DNA of 64,000 bases from contig NZ_CP061813.1 of assembly GCF_014784055.1 (NCBI RefSeq), positions 955,501-1,019,500 on the forward strand, in the 5' to 3' direction. A model generated the notes under the pieces. It saw nothing but the letters and a program-made list of their open reading frames with translations, ran no database searches and had not been told where the DNA came from. Both the position numbers and the translations under genes were made by a program. This document shows, in pieces, positions 9,319 through 20,200 of the stretch (position 1 is the first letter of the stretch; each line of letters begins with the position of its first letter). This DNA comes from Polaribacter haliotis (GTDB lineage: Bacteria > Bacteroidota > Bacteroidia > Flavobacteriales > Flavobacteriaceae).

Positions 9319-11307
9319 ATGGATTTTAAATTGGTATCAGAATTTTCTCCAACAGGAGATCAACCACAAGCAATTAAAGAACTTTCTAACGGAATTTTAT
9401 CTGGAGAAAAGTACCAAACCTTATTAGGTGTTACTGGTTCTGGAAAAACTTTTACAGTTGCGAATGTTGTAAAACAGGTTAAAAAACCGACTTTAGTTTT
9501 AGCACACAATAAAACTTTGGCTGCACAATTATATTCTGAGTTCAAACAATTTTTCCCCGAAAATGCAGTAGAGTATTTCGTTTCTTATTACGATTATTAT
9601 CAGCCAGAAGCGTATATTCCTGTAACTGGAACGTTTATAGAAAAAGACTTATCTATCAATGAAGATATAGAGAGATTACGTTTAAGCACCACTTCTTCCC
9701 TACTTTCAGGGCGAAGAGATGTTTTAGTTGTAGCATCTGTTTCTTGTTTATATGGTATTGGAAATCCAACAGAGTTTAAGAAAAACGTAATTCCTATTCA
9801 AGTTGGTCAACAAATTTCCAGAACCAAATTTTTACACCAATTAGTACAGAGTTTGTATTCTCGAACAGAAGTAGAAATAAAAAGTGGAACTTTTAAAGTA
9901 AAAGGCGATGTCGTTACAATTTATCCTTCTTATGGAGATAATGGTTACAGAGTTCATTTTTTTGGAGATGAAATCGAAGAAATAGAATTGTTCGATTTAG
10001 AAAGCAATACAATCATTAATACTTTTGAAGAATTAAGCATTTATCCCGCAAATTTATTTGTGACTTCACCTGATATTTTACAAAATGCCATTCATCAAAT
10101 TCAAGATGATATGATGAAACAAGTCGACTTTTTCAATGAAGTAGGCAAACATTTAGAAGCAAAACGTATTAAAGAAAGAACTGAATTCGATTTAGAAATG
10201 ATTCGAGAATTAGGATATTGTTCTGGAATTGAAAATTATTCTCGTTATTTAGATGGAAGATTGCCAGGAACAAGACCTTTTTGTTTGTTAGATTATTTTC
10301 CTAATGATTATTTATTGATTATTGATGAAAGTCACGTTACTGTTCCACAAACGCATGCAATGTATGGTGGAGACAGAAGTAGAAAAGAAAATCTGGTAGA
10401 ATATGGTTTTCGTTTGCCAGCAGCAATGGATAACAGACCTTTAAAATTTGAGGAGTTTGAAGCCATTCAAAATCAAACAGTTTTTGTTTCTGCAACTCCT
10501 GCAGATTACGAATTACAAAAGACAGAAGGTGTTTTTGTAGAACAAATTATTAGACCAACAGGATTATTAGATCCTATTATAGAAGTAAGACCAAGTTTAA
10601 ATCAGATTGATGATTTGATTGAAGAGATTCAAACCAGAGTCGAAAAAGATGAAAGAACTTTAGTAACAACTTTAACCAAAAGAATGGCAGAAGAGTTGAC
10701 TAAATATTTAACAAGAGTAGATATTCGTTGTAGATATATACATTCTGATGTAGACACTTTAGAACGCGTAGAAATTATGCAAGATTTGCGTAAAGGGTTA
10801 TTTGATGTTTTAATTGGAGTAAATTTATTGCGTGAAGGTTTAGATTTACCAGAAGTTTCTTTGGTTGCTATTTTAGATGCAGATAAAGAAGGTTTTTTAA
10901 GAAATACTAAATCTTTAACTCAAACCATTGGTAGAGCAGCAAGAAATGTAAATGGTTTGGCAATTTTATATGCCGATAAAGTAACTGCAAGTATGCAAAA
11001 AACGATTGACGAAACGGATCGTAGAAGAGAAAAACAGATTGCCTATAATACAAAAAACAACATCACTCCTACTCAAATTAACAAAAAAATTGATAATACA
11101 TTAACGAAATCTGCTGTTTCTAGTTATCATTACGACAATGCAAAACAAGTTGCTGCAGAACAAGATTTACAATATTTACCAAAAGAAGAAATTGAAAAGC
11201 GAATTCGCTCAAAACGTAAACAAATGGAAGCTGCTGCAAAAGGTTTAGACTTTATTGTTGCTGCCCAACTACGTGATGAAATTGCTGTTTTAAAGGAAAG
11301 TATTTAA
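9319..11307 (+). CDS. uvrB: Excinuclease ABC subunit B
   Basis: A full-length 662-residue UvrB of nucleotide excision repair, which takes over damaged DNA from UvrA and recruits UvrC. Walker A GVTGSGKT is near residues 38-45, the damage-probing beta-hairpin region follows as SYYDYYQPEAYIP, the DESH box of helicase motif II is near residue 338, and motif VI is QTIGRAARN. A UVR domain that binds UvrC occupies the last ~40 residues (EKRIRSKRKQMEAAAKGLDF). The ATG at 9319 gives the standard MDFKLVSEFSPTGDQP start. It is 30 bases after the T9SS gene, which is unrelated by function. Confidence 0.98.
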   Translation: MDFKLVSEFSPTGDQPQAIKELSNGILSGEKYQTLLGVTGSGKTFTVANVVKQVKKPTLVLAHNKTLAAQLYSEFKQFFPENAVEYFVSYYDYYQPEAYIPVTGTFIEKDLSINEDIERLRLSTTSSLLSGRRDVLVVASVSCLYGIGNPTEFKKNVIPIQVGQQISRTKFLHQLVQSLYSRTEVEIKSGTFKVKGDVVTIYPSYGDNGYRVHFFGDEIEEIELFDLESNTIINTFEELSIYPANLFVTSPDILQNAIHQIQDDMMKQVDFFNEVGKHLEAKRIKERTEFDLEMIRELGYCSGIENYSRYLDGRLPGTRPFCLLDYFPNDYLLIIDESHVTVPQTHAMYGGDRSRKENLVEYGFRLPAAMDNRPLKFEEFEAIQNQTVFVSATPADYELQKTEGVFVEQIIRPTGLLDPIIEVRPSLNQIDDLIEEIQTRVEKDERTLVTTLTKRMAEELTKYLTRVDIRCRYIHSDVDTLERVEIMQDLRKGLFDVLIGVNLLREGLDLPEVSLVAILDADKEGFLRNTKSLTQTIGRAARNVNGLAILYADKVTASMQKTIDETDRRREKQIAYNTKNNITPTQINKKIDNTLTKSAVSSYHYDNAKQVAAEQDLQYLPKEEIEKRIRSKRKQMEAAAKGLDFIVAAQLRDEIAVLKESI

Positions 11308-11314
11308 AAAAAAA

Positions 11315-11776
11315 TCACTCCTTTATCATCCTCAATTTAATAATACTATCTATTAATTTACTTGCTTTTTTCTCGTAAATAGAGTCGTCTTTTTTAGTCC
11401 AACCATCCTTTGCGTTCTTATTAACTCTGCTATTATTTATGTACTTTAATTGTTTTTGGAGTTTTTTAATTTTTTGCTGAACAGTTAATTCTTTTTCTTC
11501 ATTATAACCGAGTCTTTTTAGGTTTTCTTCTAATGTTTTAACTTGCTTTAAGTAGTTTTTTTCCTTGGCTGGAGACCATTTTTTAGCTGTTTCAAACTTT
11601 TCTTTCTGCTTATTTAGAAAATCTATTTTAGCCTTTATTTTTTTAATTAAAACTGTATAATCTTGTTCTAAAACAACAATGGTTGCTTTATTTTCTATCA
11701 TAGAAATAGCTCCAAACGAAAAGTTAGTTGCAAAAATAAAGAGTAAAAAAAATGTAATTTTAAAAGAGAGTTTCAT
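11315..11776 (-). CDS. Small secreted lysine-rich coiled-coil protein
   Basis: I do not recognise a family. From the ATG at 11776 the product is 153 residues, with a clean signal peptide (MKLSFKITFFLLFIFATNFSFG). An ATG eight codons upstream (11800) would place charged and polar residues before it and is less likely. The mature part is highly charged, with long Lys/Glu-rich helices and heptad spacing of Leu/Ile (residues ~35-110), so a coiled coil is expected. It converges with uvrB and lies downstream of sucC, beyond the sucC terminator. Probably periplasmic. Confidence 0.6.
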   Translation of the reverse strand: MKLSFKITFFLLFIFATNFSFGAISMIENKATIVVLEQDYTVLIKKIKAKIDFLNKQKEKFETAKKWSPAKEKNYLKQVKTLEENLKRLGYNEEKELTVQQKIKKLQKQLKYINNSRVNKNAKDGWTKKDDSIYEKKASKLIDSIIKLRMIKE

Positions 11777-11815
11777 AAAATATAAATATACTATTTTCAT
11801 TTCAAAAATTAAGCC

Positions 11816-11848
11816 AAAAAAAAGCCTTTACAAAAATGCAAAGGCTTT
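11816..11848 (-). terminator. Rho-independent terminator of sucC
   Basis: AAAGCCTTT (11821-11829) pairs perfectly with AAAGGCTTT (11840-11848). An eight-A run (11816-11823 on the plus strand) gives the U tract for reverse-strand transcription. It lies 20 bases past the sucC stop. Confidence 0.85.
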
Positions 11849-11868
11849 TATTTATAATATTAAGCTTT

Positions 11869-13068
11869 TTAAGAAGCTTCCAAAACTTCTTGTACTTTGT
11901 CTGCAGCTTCTTGGAATTCTGTTGCAGAAATAATTTCCATACCAGAATTGTCTATTAATTCTTTCGCTTCTTTTGCATTAGTACCTTGTAAACGACAAAT
12001 AATAGGAACATTTATTCTATCTCCCATACTTTTATATGCATCTACAACACCTTGTGCAACTCTGTCACAACGAACAATACCTCCAAAAATATTTACTAAA
12101 ATTGCTTTTACGTTTGTATCTTTTAAAATAATACCAAAAGCAGTTTCAACTCTTTGTGCATCTGCTGTTCCACCAACATCTAAAAAGTTAGCAGGTTCTC
12201 CTCCAGATTCTTTAATTAAATCCATAGTTCCCATTGCTAAACCAGCTCCGTTAACCATACAACCAACATTTCCATCTAAATCTACATAGTTTAAACCAGC
12301 AGCTTTTGCTTCTACTTCAATTGGGTTTTCCTCTCTTAAATCACGCATTGCCGCATAATCTCTATGTCTATATAATGCATTTTCATCTAAAGATACTTTA
12401 GCATCTACAGCCATAATTTTATCGTCAGATGTTTTTAACACTGGGTTAATCTCAAACATTGCAGAATCTGAACCAATATATGCTTTGTATAAATTCGTAA
12501 CAAATTTTGTCATTTCTTTTAAAGCAACTCCAGATAAACCTAAGTTAAAAGCAATTTTACGTGCTTGAAAAGGCATAATTCCTAATAAAGGATCTATTTC
12601 TTCTGTAAAAATTAAATGAGGAGTTTCTTCTGCAACTGTTTCAATATCCATTCCACCTTCTGTAGAATACATAATCATGTTTCTACCAGTAGCTCTGTTT
12701 AATAAAACTGACATATAATATTCTTCTGGCTCAGAATCTCCAGGATAATAAACATCTTCGCAAATTAAAACTTGATTTACTTTTTTACCTTCTGCAGATG
12801 TTTGTGGCGTAACTAACATCATTCCAATAATTTCATTAGAAATGCTTTCTACTTCAGCTAAATTTTTAGCTAATTTTACCCCTCCACCTTTTCCACGACC
12901 ACCTGCGTGAACTTGTGCTTTTATAACATGCCAACCAGTTCCGGTTTCTGCAGTTAACTGTTTTGCTGCATCTACAGCTTCTTTATGACTACTTGCAACA
13001 ATTCCGCGTTGTATTCTAACACCAAAACTGTTTAAAATTTCTTTTCCTTGATATTCGTGTAAGTTCAT
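11869..13068 (-). CDS. sucC: Succinate-CoA ligase, ADP-forming, beta subunit
   Basis: A full-length 399-residue SucC. It starts MNLHEYQGKEIL, the standard N-terminus of the ATP-grasp domain; the Gly-rich KAQVHAGGRGKGGGVK nucleotide loop is near residues 50-65, and the CoA-ligase domain carries GNVGCMVNGAGLAMGTMD (~265-282) and NIFGGIVRCD (~327-336). With SucD it interconverts succinyl-CoA and succinate with ATP formation in the TCA cycle. sucD is not adjacent, which is usual in this family of bacteria. A good promoter lies upstream and a strong terminator downstream, so it is transcribed alone. Confidence 0.98.
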   Translation of the reverse strand: MNLHEYQGKEILNSFGVRIQRGIVASSHKEAVDAAKQLTAETGTGWHVIKAQVHAGGRGKGGGVKLAKNLAEVESISNEIIGMMLVTPQTSAEGKKVNQVLICEDVYYPGDSEPEEYYMSVLLNRATGRNMIMYSTEGGMDIETVAEETPHLIFTEEIDPLLGIMPFQARKIAFNLGLSGVALKEMTKFVTNLYKAYIGSDSAMFEINPVLKTSDDKIMAVDAKVSLDENALYRHRDYAAMRDLREENPIEVEAKAAGLNYVDLDGNVGCMVNGAGLAMGTMDLIKESGGEPANFLDVGGTADAQRVETAFGIILKDTNVKAILVNIFGGIVRCDRVAQGVVDAYKSMGDRINVPIICRLQGTNAKEAKELIDNSGMEIISATEFQEAADKVQEVLEAS

Positions 13069-13092
13069 TCTTGTAAATGTTTAAAACGTTCA

Positions 13093-13126
13093 CAAAAATA
13101 CAAATTCAGATGTGAATCTGCACAAA
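13093..13126 (-). promoter_or_regulatory. sucC promoter, Bacteroidota type
   Basis: Read on the reverse strand: TTTG (13126-13123), a 22-base spacer, then TATTTTTG (13100-13093), both matching the Bacteroidota consensus. Transcription would start about 18 bases before the sucC ATG. Confidence 0.65.
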
Positions 13127-13240
13127 CTTTCAAATAAAAATAACAAAAGTTATAATCTTTAAATTTCTTTAAGAAATCTTTAACGTTTCTAAAGTGTAAC
13201 GGTTCTAAATTAAAGGAGTCTTTCTATTAATTAACACAAT

Positions 13241-13275
13241 TTTGTAAAATTTTATAAGTACGTTAAATAATTTTG
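13241..13275 (+). promoter_or_regulatory. Promoter of the DUF5916 gene
   Basis: TTTG (13241-13244), a 23-base spacer, then TAATTTTG (13268-13275). The -7 element covers the TTG codon at 13273 that an automatic caller might choose as start, which supports the downstream ATG at 13309. Confidence 0.6.
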
Positions 13276-13308
13276 CAATTGCTATTACTTACTATCAACC
13301 TAAGCAAC

Positions 13309-15796
13309 ATGTTCAAAAAAATCTACTTACCATTATTATTAATGTGTATTTCTTTTCAATTGAGTGCACAAATTAATAAGGATCGAAAAAAAGTTACAAC
13401 TACAAGAATTAAAAAAGCTCCAAAAATTGATGGAATTTTAGATGATGAAGCATGGAAAAATGCGGAAGAGTTAACAAATTTTATCATTTTTAGACCCGAT
13501 AATGGTGTTGCAGTTAAAGATCAATATCAAACTACAGTAAAAGTTGTTTATGATGATGATGCTGTGTATATTTCTGCAATAATGTTAGATCTAGACCCAG
13601 AAAATATTCCTCGAGAATTTGCAGTTAGAGATAATTTTGGACTAGCAGATTTCTTTTTGGTAACTATAAACCCAAATGACGATGGCCAAAATCCGTTTGA
13701 ATTTATTATACAAGCAGCAGGAAACAGAATAGATGCCAAAGTTTCTAATGGAGACGAAGATATAAATTGGAGTGCTGTTTGGGAAGGCGAAACTAAAATA
13801 ACTGACAAAGGTTGGAATGCTGAAATGAAAATTCCATATAGAGCCATTCGTTTTGCTAACAGACCTATACAATCTTGGGGATTCAACTTTCACAGAAGAT
13901 TAGAAAAATTAAACGAACAACATACTTGGACACATATAGATAATGCTGTTGGAAGATGGACGCAATATGATGGTTTAATTGAAGGTTTTAATAATTTAAA
14001 ACCGCCAACAAGGTTAAATTTATATCCTTATGCGTCTGCAACTTCTGTTTCTTTTGACGGAGAAACAACGTACGATTATAGTGTTGGTATGGATTTAAAA
14101 TATGGTATAACAGATAATTTTACATTGGACGCAACTTTAATTCCAGATTTTAGTCAAGTTGGTTTCGATAATGTAGAATTGAATTTAGGTCCTTTCGAGC
14201 AACAATTTACAGAACAACGTCAGTTTTTTTACAGAAGGTACAGAACTTTTTAATAAAGGAAATCTATTTTATTCTAGAAGAATTGGAGGTGCTCCAATAG
14301 ACCAATTCAATGTTTCTTCAACATTAATTAAACAAGATAATTTCGATTCTAATGGTCAAAGAATAAACGAAGAAATTATAGATTATCCTGGAAAAGTAAC
14401 CATGCTAAATGCTGTAAAAATATCTGGTAGAACAAAAAGTGGTTTAGGAATTGGCTTTTTTAATGCTATTACACAAACAACACAAGCAACCATTAGAACA
14501 ACTACAGAGCAGATGAATGGTGCTACAACTTCAGAAACAATTACAAACAGAAAAGAAGTTATAAACCCATTCTCTAACTATAATATTATGGTTTTAGACC
14601 AACAATTTAACCAGAATTCTACAATAACATTAATTAATACAAATGTAACTAGAGATGGTCGTTTTAGAGATGCTAATGTTACTGCTTTAGATTGGCATAT
14701 AGAAACAAAAGACAGTAAGTACAATGTAGATGGTTCTGTTAGAATGAGTAATATTTTTGACGATGTTAATAACCCCAATACTGGTTATACTTTCGATAAT
14801 AGTTTTGGATACAATTCTGGGCATTGGAATTGGGAACTGGGTTACAATTTCGAAAACAAAGATTTTAACCCTAACGATTTAGGAATTTTGTTTAGCAACA
14901 ACGAACAAACAATTTACGGAAGTGCTGGTTGGCGAACTTTACAGCCCACAAAAAAATACAATAGAGTAAATATAAATTTTTACAACCAAGCTAATTTTCA
15001 GCATTTTTCTGGAGTTTTTACTGGCTACAATGCTGGTTTAAATGCTTCTGCACAAACTAAAAAACGTTTAACTTTTGGTGGAAACTTAAACTATGGTTCC
15101 GAAAATAGAGATTATTTCGAGCCAAGACAAGGAAACACAAGTGGTATTTACTTTTTAAGACCAGAAAGAATGAATATAAATACTTGGATTTCTACCAATT
15201 CTCAGAAAAAATTAGAACTAAATGCAGATATTTATTTTACTAATTATACAAACCATCCACAACAAAATTATGGTTTTAGCTTGAGTCCTCGTTATCGATT
15301 TACGAATCAATTTTCTTTGCAATATCAGTTAAATTATAACAAAAAAGAAAACGATCAAGGTTATGTAGATGAAGATGTTAATAATATTATTTTCGGGCAA
15401 AGAGATAGAAAAAGTTATACAAATACAATATCTGGAAAATACAATTTTAGCACAAAGTCTTCCCTTTCTTTAAGTTTTAGACATTATTGGAGTGATGTAG
15501 CTTATAAAGATTACTACAATTTAAATTCGGATGGTTCTCTTTCTAACAACAATAATTACATAGGTGAAGATGTTAATTTTAATAGTTGGAACTTAGATTT
15601 AAACTATTTCTGGCAATTTGCTCCAGGAAGTCAATTAATTGTTTTTTATAGAAATTCTATTTTCGATGCGAATAGTAATTCTGGTTTAGATTTCTATGAA
15701 AATTTAGAAAATTTATTCGATCAACCAAATCAGCATACTTTTTCTGTAAGGTTTGTATATTTTATAGACTACAATGCTATAAAGAATTTATTTTAA
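13309..15796 (+). pseudogene. DUF5916 family outer-membrane protein, interrupted by a single-base frameshift
   Basis: Two reading frames together encode one protein of about 828 residues. The first (ATG at 13309, signal peptide ending QLSAQ) carries a CBM9-like beta-sandwich (KIDGILDDEAW through FIIQAAGNRIDAKV) and ends early at 14253. The second continues to 15796 and is rich in beta-barrel strands. Deleting one T from the seven-T run at 14224-14230 restores QFFTEGTELFNKGNLF and joins the two without other damage. DUF5916 proteins are normally single genes of this length, with unknown role and probably an outer-membrane barrel C-terminus. The break may be a real mutation, phase variation in the homopolymer, or a sequencing error. 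Confidence 0.85.
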
Positions 15797-15878
15797 GTTC
15801 TTTTGGGTTGATTGATTTAATAAAGTTTGATACGAAATCAGAAATGCATTATGCGTTTCTGATTTCTTTTTTATACTT
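15737..15878 (+). repeat. Direct repeat, copy 1 (end of DUF5916 gene plus terminator)
   Basis: 142 bases covering the last ~20 codons of the DUF5916 gene, its stop and its terminator hairpin. It is repeated 13 bases further on, with eight substitutions and a two-base insertion in copy 2. Confidence 0.9.
15834..15872 (+). terminator. Terminator in repeat copy 1
   Basis: A 14-bp stem (GAAATCAGAAATGC with GCGTTTCTGATTTC, one G-U pair) around the five-base loop ATTAT at 15834-15866, followed by a T run. It ends the DUF5916 transcript. Confidence 0.85.
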
Positions 15879-15891
15879 CATCTTAAAAAAA

Positions 15892-16035
15892 ACTTTTTCT
15901 CTGTAAGGTTTGTATATTTTATAGACTACAGTACTATAAAGAATTTATTTTAAGTTCTTTTGGGTTGATTGATTTAATAAGATTTGATATGAAATCAGAG
16001 ATGCGTTATGTGTTTCTGATTTCTTTTTTATACTT
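15892..16035 (+). repeat. Direct repeat, copy 2 (non-coding remnant)
   Basis: 144 bases matching copy 1 except for eight substitutions and an inserted CT near its start. It carries a dead copy of the end of the DUF5916 reading frame, its stop, and a second terminator. It fills most of the gap between that gene and the LolD-like gene at 16057. It looks like the remnant of a tandem duplication. Confidence 0.9.
15991..16030 (+). terminator. Terminator in repeat copy 2
   Basis: The same 14-bp stem position as in copy 1 (15991-16023). The three substitutions within the hairpin turn Watson-Crick pairs into G-U pairs or fall in the loop, so the stem survives. A T run follows at 16024-16029. Confidence 0.8.
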
Positions 16036-16056
16036 TCGTTTGAAATTCAACAAAAG

Positions 16057-16716
16057 ATGATTGTTAGCAAAAATATTCATAAATATTATGGTGATGTAGA
16101 AGTACTCAAAGGAGTAGATTTGCACATAAAAAAAGGTGAAATTGTTGCAATTGTTGGTCCATCTGGAGCTGGAAAAACTACACTTTTACAAATTTTAGGC
16201 ACTTTAGATAAACCTTTAAAAGAAAAAAACTTTGAACTTTCTATAAACGATATTTCTCTCAAAAATTTATCGGATAAAAAATTATCATCATTTAGAAATA
16301 AACATATTGGGTTTATTTTTCAATTTCATCAATTATTACCAGAATTTACAGCATTAGAAAATGTGTGTATTCCTGCATTTATAGGAAAAAAAGGAAAAAA
16401 AGAAACTGAAAAAAGAGCCCAAGAAATTTTAAACTTCTTAGGTTTATCTCATAGAATCGACCATAAACCAAACGAACTTTCTGGTGGAGAGCAACAACGT
16501 GTTGCAGTAGCAAGAGCTTTAATTAACAATCCATCTGTAATTTTAGCAGATGAACCAAGTGGAAATTTAGACAGCGAATCTGCTAAAAATTTACACGAAT
16601 TATTTTTTAAACTTCGAGATGAATTTGGCCAAACTTTCGTTTTAGTTACTCATAATAAAGAACTTGCAGAAATGGCAGATAGAACACTTACCATGAAAGA
16701 TGGTAAAATTATGTAG
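16057..16716 (+). CDS. LolD-like ABC transporter ATP-binding protein
   Basis: A compact 219-residue ATPase of the LolD/MacB class. Walker [10 protein letters not shown] is at residues 34-42, the Q-loop region is [18 protein letters not shown], the signature is LSGGEQQR and Walker B is [12 protein letters not shown], with the H-loop in VLVTHN. The motif [10 protein letters not shown] and the size are typical of the ATPase that drives lipoprotein release from the inner membrane (LolCDE), although MacB-like and FtsE-like roles look alike. No permease gene adjoins. It begins 21 bases after the duplicated terminator, so it needs its own promoter; TACTTTCG at 16029-16036 is one mismatch from the -7 consensus. 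Confidence 0.85.
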   Translation: MIVSKNIHKYYGDVEVLKGVDLHIKKGEIVAIVGPSGAGKTTLLQILGTLDKPLKEKNFELSINDISLKNLSDKKLSSFRNKHIGFIFQFHQLLPEFTALENVCIPAFIGKKGKKETEKRAQEILNFLGLSHRIDHKPNELSGGEQQRVAVARALINNPSVILADEPSGNLDSESAKNLHELFFKLRDEFGQTFVLVTHNKELAEMADRTLTMKDGKIM

Positions 16717-16721
16717 CCAAA

Positions 16722-17741
16722 ATGAAAAATATTGGATTTATAATCGTACTAATTTTAACGTTAAACTCTTGTGCTTCAATCTTAAATAGTAGTACAACCA
16801 AAGTTAAAATTTCTGCAGATAAGAAAAGTAAAATCATATTTAAAAATGATACAATTTCTATCTATAAGAAACAAACAGCAATTAAAGCAGAACGATCTAA
16901 AAAACCTCTTAAAATTACTGTTATAAAAGATAGTTTACAAAAAGATTTTTATATTAAAAGTAAACTATCTAGCACCTTATTGCTAAATGTTTATAATTAT
17001 GGTGCTGGTTTAATTGTAGATTTATTTAGTAGTAAACGTTTTAGATATCCATCTAATTTACATTTTGTAACAGACAGTTTGTCCAATAATATTGTTTTGA
17101 GCAATAAAAAAATTACAGTTCTAACAAAAAATACATTTTTTATATACACTTATCCAATACAACTATTCGATTTTTTCTCCATTCCTATGACTACATTAGG
17201 TACAGAATATTTTGTAAAAAACAACTTTAGTTTAAGTGCAGAGTATGGTATTAATTATCCAAAAACAAAATTAAGAAGACATAATATTACCTATTTAGAC
17301 GAAAAAGCTTTTACCTATAGGTTTGAAACAAAATGGTATAATAGCATTAACTTAACAAGAAATGTTCATTTAAATGAATATTTAGGGTTTGAGTTTCGCG
17401 AAATAAGAAGTCAGTATAACGATTATATAGATTATACAGATAAAAATACAAACCAAAATAATTTTATAAGAGACGATTTTGCAACCAAAAAAAGAGTTAC
17501 TATATTTAATTTAAAATACGGAATACTTATACCTATTGGAAAACAATTTTATTTTGACTTTTACACTGGTTTAGGTATAAGAATTAAAAAATTTAATCAT
17601 TTGAATTTAGAGTTTGATAAAACCATTCATAATTTATATGATGATGATTTTCCAACTTTTTATTTTAGAGAATTTAAAAATTATAATAAAAAAGCATTTT
17701 TAAATTTGTCTTTAGGTTGTAAGTTTGGTATAAATTTTTAA
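16722..17741 (+). CDS. Lipoprotein with beta-rich outer-membrane character
   Basis: Residues 1-17 form a lipoprotein signal with lipobox LNSC (cleavage before Cys17), so the 339-residue product should be lipid-anchored. The first ~120 residues include a segment rich in Lys and Ser. The second half alternates hydrophobic and polar residues with many Tyr and Phe (EYGINYPKTKLRRH, FDFYTGLGIRIKKFN) and ends in KFGINF, like outer-membrane barrels. It follows the LolD-like gene by five bases and precedes the CPBP gene by eight, so the three form an operon. I do not recognise a named family. Confidence 0.65.
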   Translation: MKNIGFIIVLILTLNSCASILNSSTTKVKISADKKSKIIFKNDTISIYKKQTAIKAERSKKPLKITVIKDSLQKDFYIKSKLSSTLLLNVYNYGAGLIVDLFSSKRFRYPSNLHFVTDSLSNNIVLSNKKITVLTKNTFFIYTYPIQLFDFFSIPMTTLGTEYFVKNNFSLSAEYGINYPKTKLRRHNITYLDEKAFTYRFETKWYNSINLTRNVHLNEYLGFEFREIRSQYNDYIDYTDKNTNQNNFIRDDFATKKRVTIFNLKYGILIPIGKQFYFDFYTGLGIRIKKFNHLNLEFDKTIHNLYDDDFPTFYFREFKNYNKKAFLNLSLGCKFGINF

Positions 17742-17749
17742 AACAAAAA

Positions 17750-18295
17750 ATGAAAGAAACCTTATTAAATCTGCTTGTATATTTAAAAAAACCTGTATTA
17801 GAACAAGACAGTAACACAGCCCTAAATTATCGATTTAATCTGTTTTTTAAACTTTTTGCTCTTTGTGTTTTAACAGGAATTATAATTACACCAATTTTTG
17901 TTTTATTAGAAGAGCTAAATTGGGTAAATATGGATTCCCATGAAGTAGAAAAAATGTTTAAGGGAATGGCAAAATGGAAAATTTTATTAGTAGGAGCTGT
18001 TGTAATTCCTGTGATAGAAGAACTTATTTTTAGAGCACCAATTACAGCTTTTAAAAAACCGAAACATTTTAAGTTCTCATTTTACTTTTTCGCTTTAGTG
18101 TTTGGTTTTGTGCATATTAGTAATTTTGAAACAACCACAAGTGTCTTATTATTATCACCAATTTTAGTTTTACCACAAATTCTAGTCGGTTTTTATTTGG
18201 GTTACATAAGAGTGCGTTTAGGTTTGCAATGGTCTATGTTATTGCATGGTAGTTACAATGGCTTTTTTTTAGCACTTTCTTTTTTAGAAAAATAG
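17750..18295 (+). CDS. CPBP family intramembrane glutamic endopeptidase
   Basis: 181 residues with about five membrane segments. Motif 1 is EELIFR with the Glu pair at residues 90-91 and Arg95, motif 2 is GFVHISNF with His122, and motif 3 is near LLHGSYNGFF (~171-180). This is the arrangement of the Rce1/CPBP (ABI) proteases, which cut within or next to membranes; bacterial members are linked to bacteriocin immunity or signalling, but most lack a known substrate. It is the last gene of the LolD-like operon, so processing of a membrane or lipoprotein substrate is possible but unproven. Confidence 0.85.
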   Translation: MKETLLNLLVYLKKPVLEQDSNTALNYRFNLFFKLFALCVLTGIIITPIFVLLEELNWVNMDSHEVEKMFKGMAKWKILLVGAVVIPVIEELIFRAPITAFKKPKHFKFSFYFFALVFGFVHISNFETTTSVLLLSPILVLPQILVGFYLGYIRVRLGLQWSMLLHGSYNGFFLALSFLEK

Positions 18296-18330
18296 AAACA
18301 AGTTTTATAAATAAAAAAAACTGATAATAA

Positions 18331-18366
18331 AAAACCTCTAAATCTTTAAATTTAGAGGTTTTTCTA
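18331..18366. terminator. Bidirectional terminator between convergent genes
   Basis: AACCTCTAAAT (18333-18343) pairs with ATTTAGAGGTT (18350-18360), with A-rich sequence on the left and T-rich on the right. It serves the CPBP gene and the reverse-strand ABC-F gene. Confidence 0.85.
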
Positions 18367-18395
18367 TTTATGATATTTTTGTCTCGATTTAAAAC

Positions 18396-20063
<1,668 letters not shown>

Positions 20064-20200
20064 TTAGTCCTAATATTCATTAGATTTTAGATTGAAAAAG
20101 ACGCCGATAAAAAATAAAAAACAACTTTTTTTTTAACAGTGAATTAACAAAGGTAACTACTTGAAATTTTTACATTTGTGGATAGTCCGAATATTATTTT

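Noticed and set aside
11679..12289. Forward-strand open frames opposite the small secreted protein and sucC
   Set aside because: Shadows of the reverse-strand genes; the stretch contains the sucC terminator.
13273..13308. TTG start for the DUF5916 gene
   Set aside because: It overlaps the predicted -7 element and puts twelve hydrophobic residues before a perfect signal peptide that begins at 13309.
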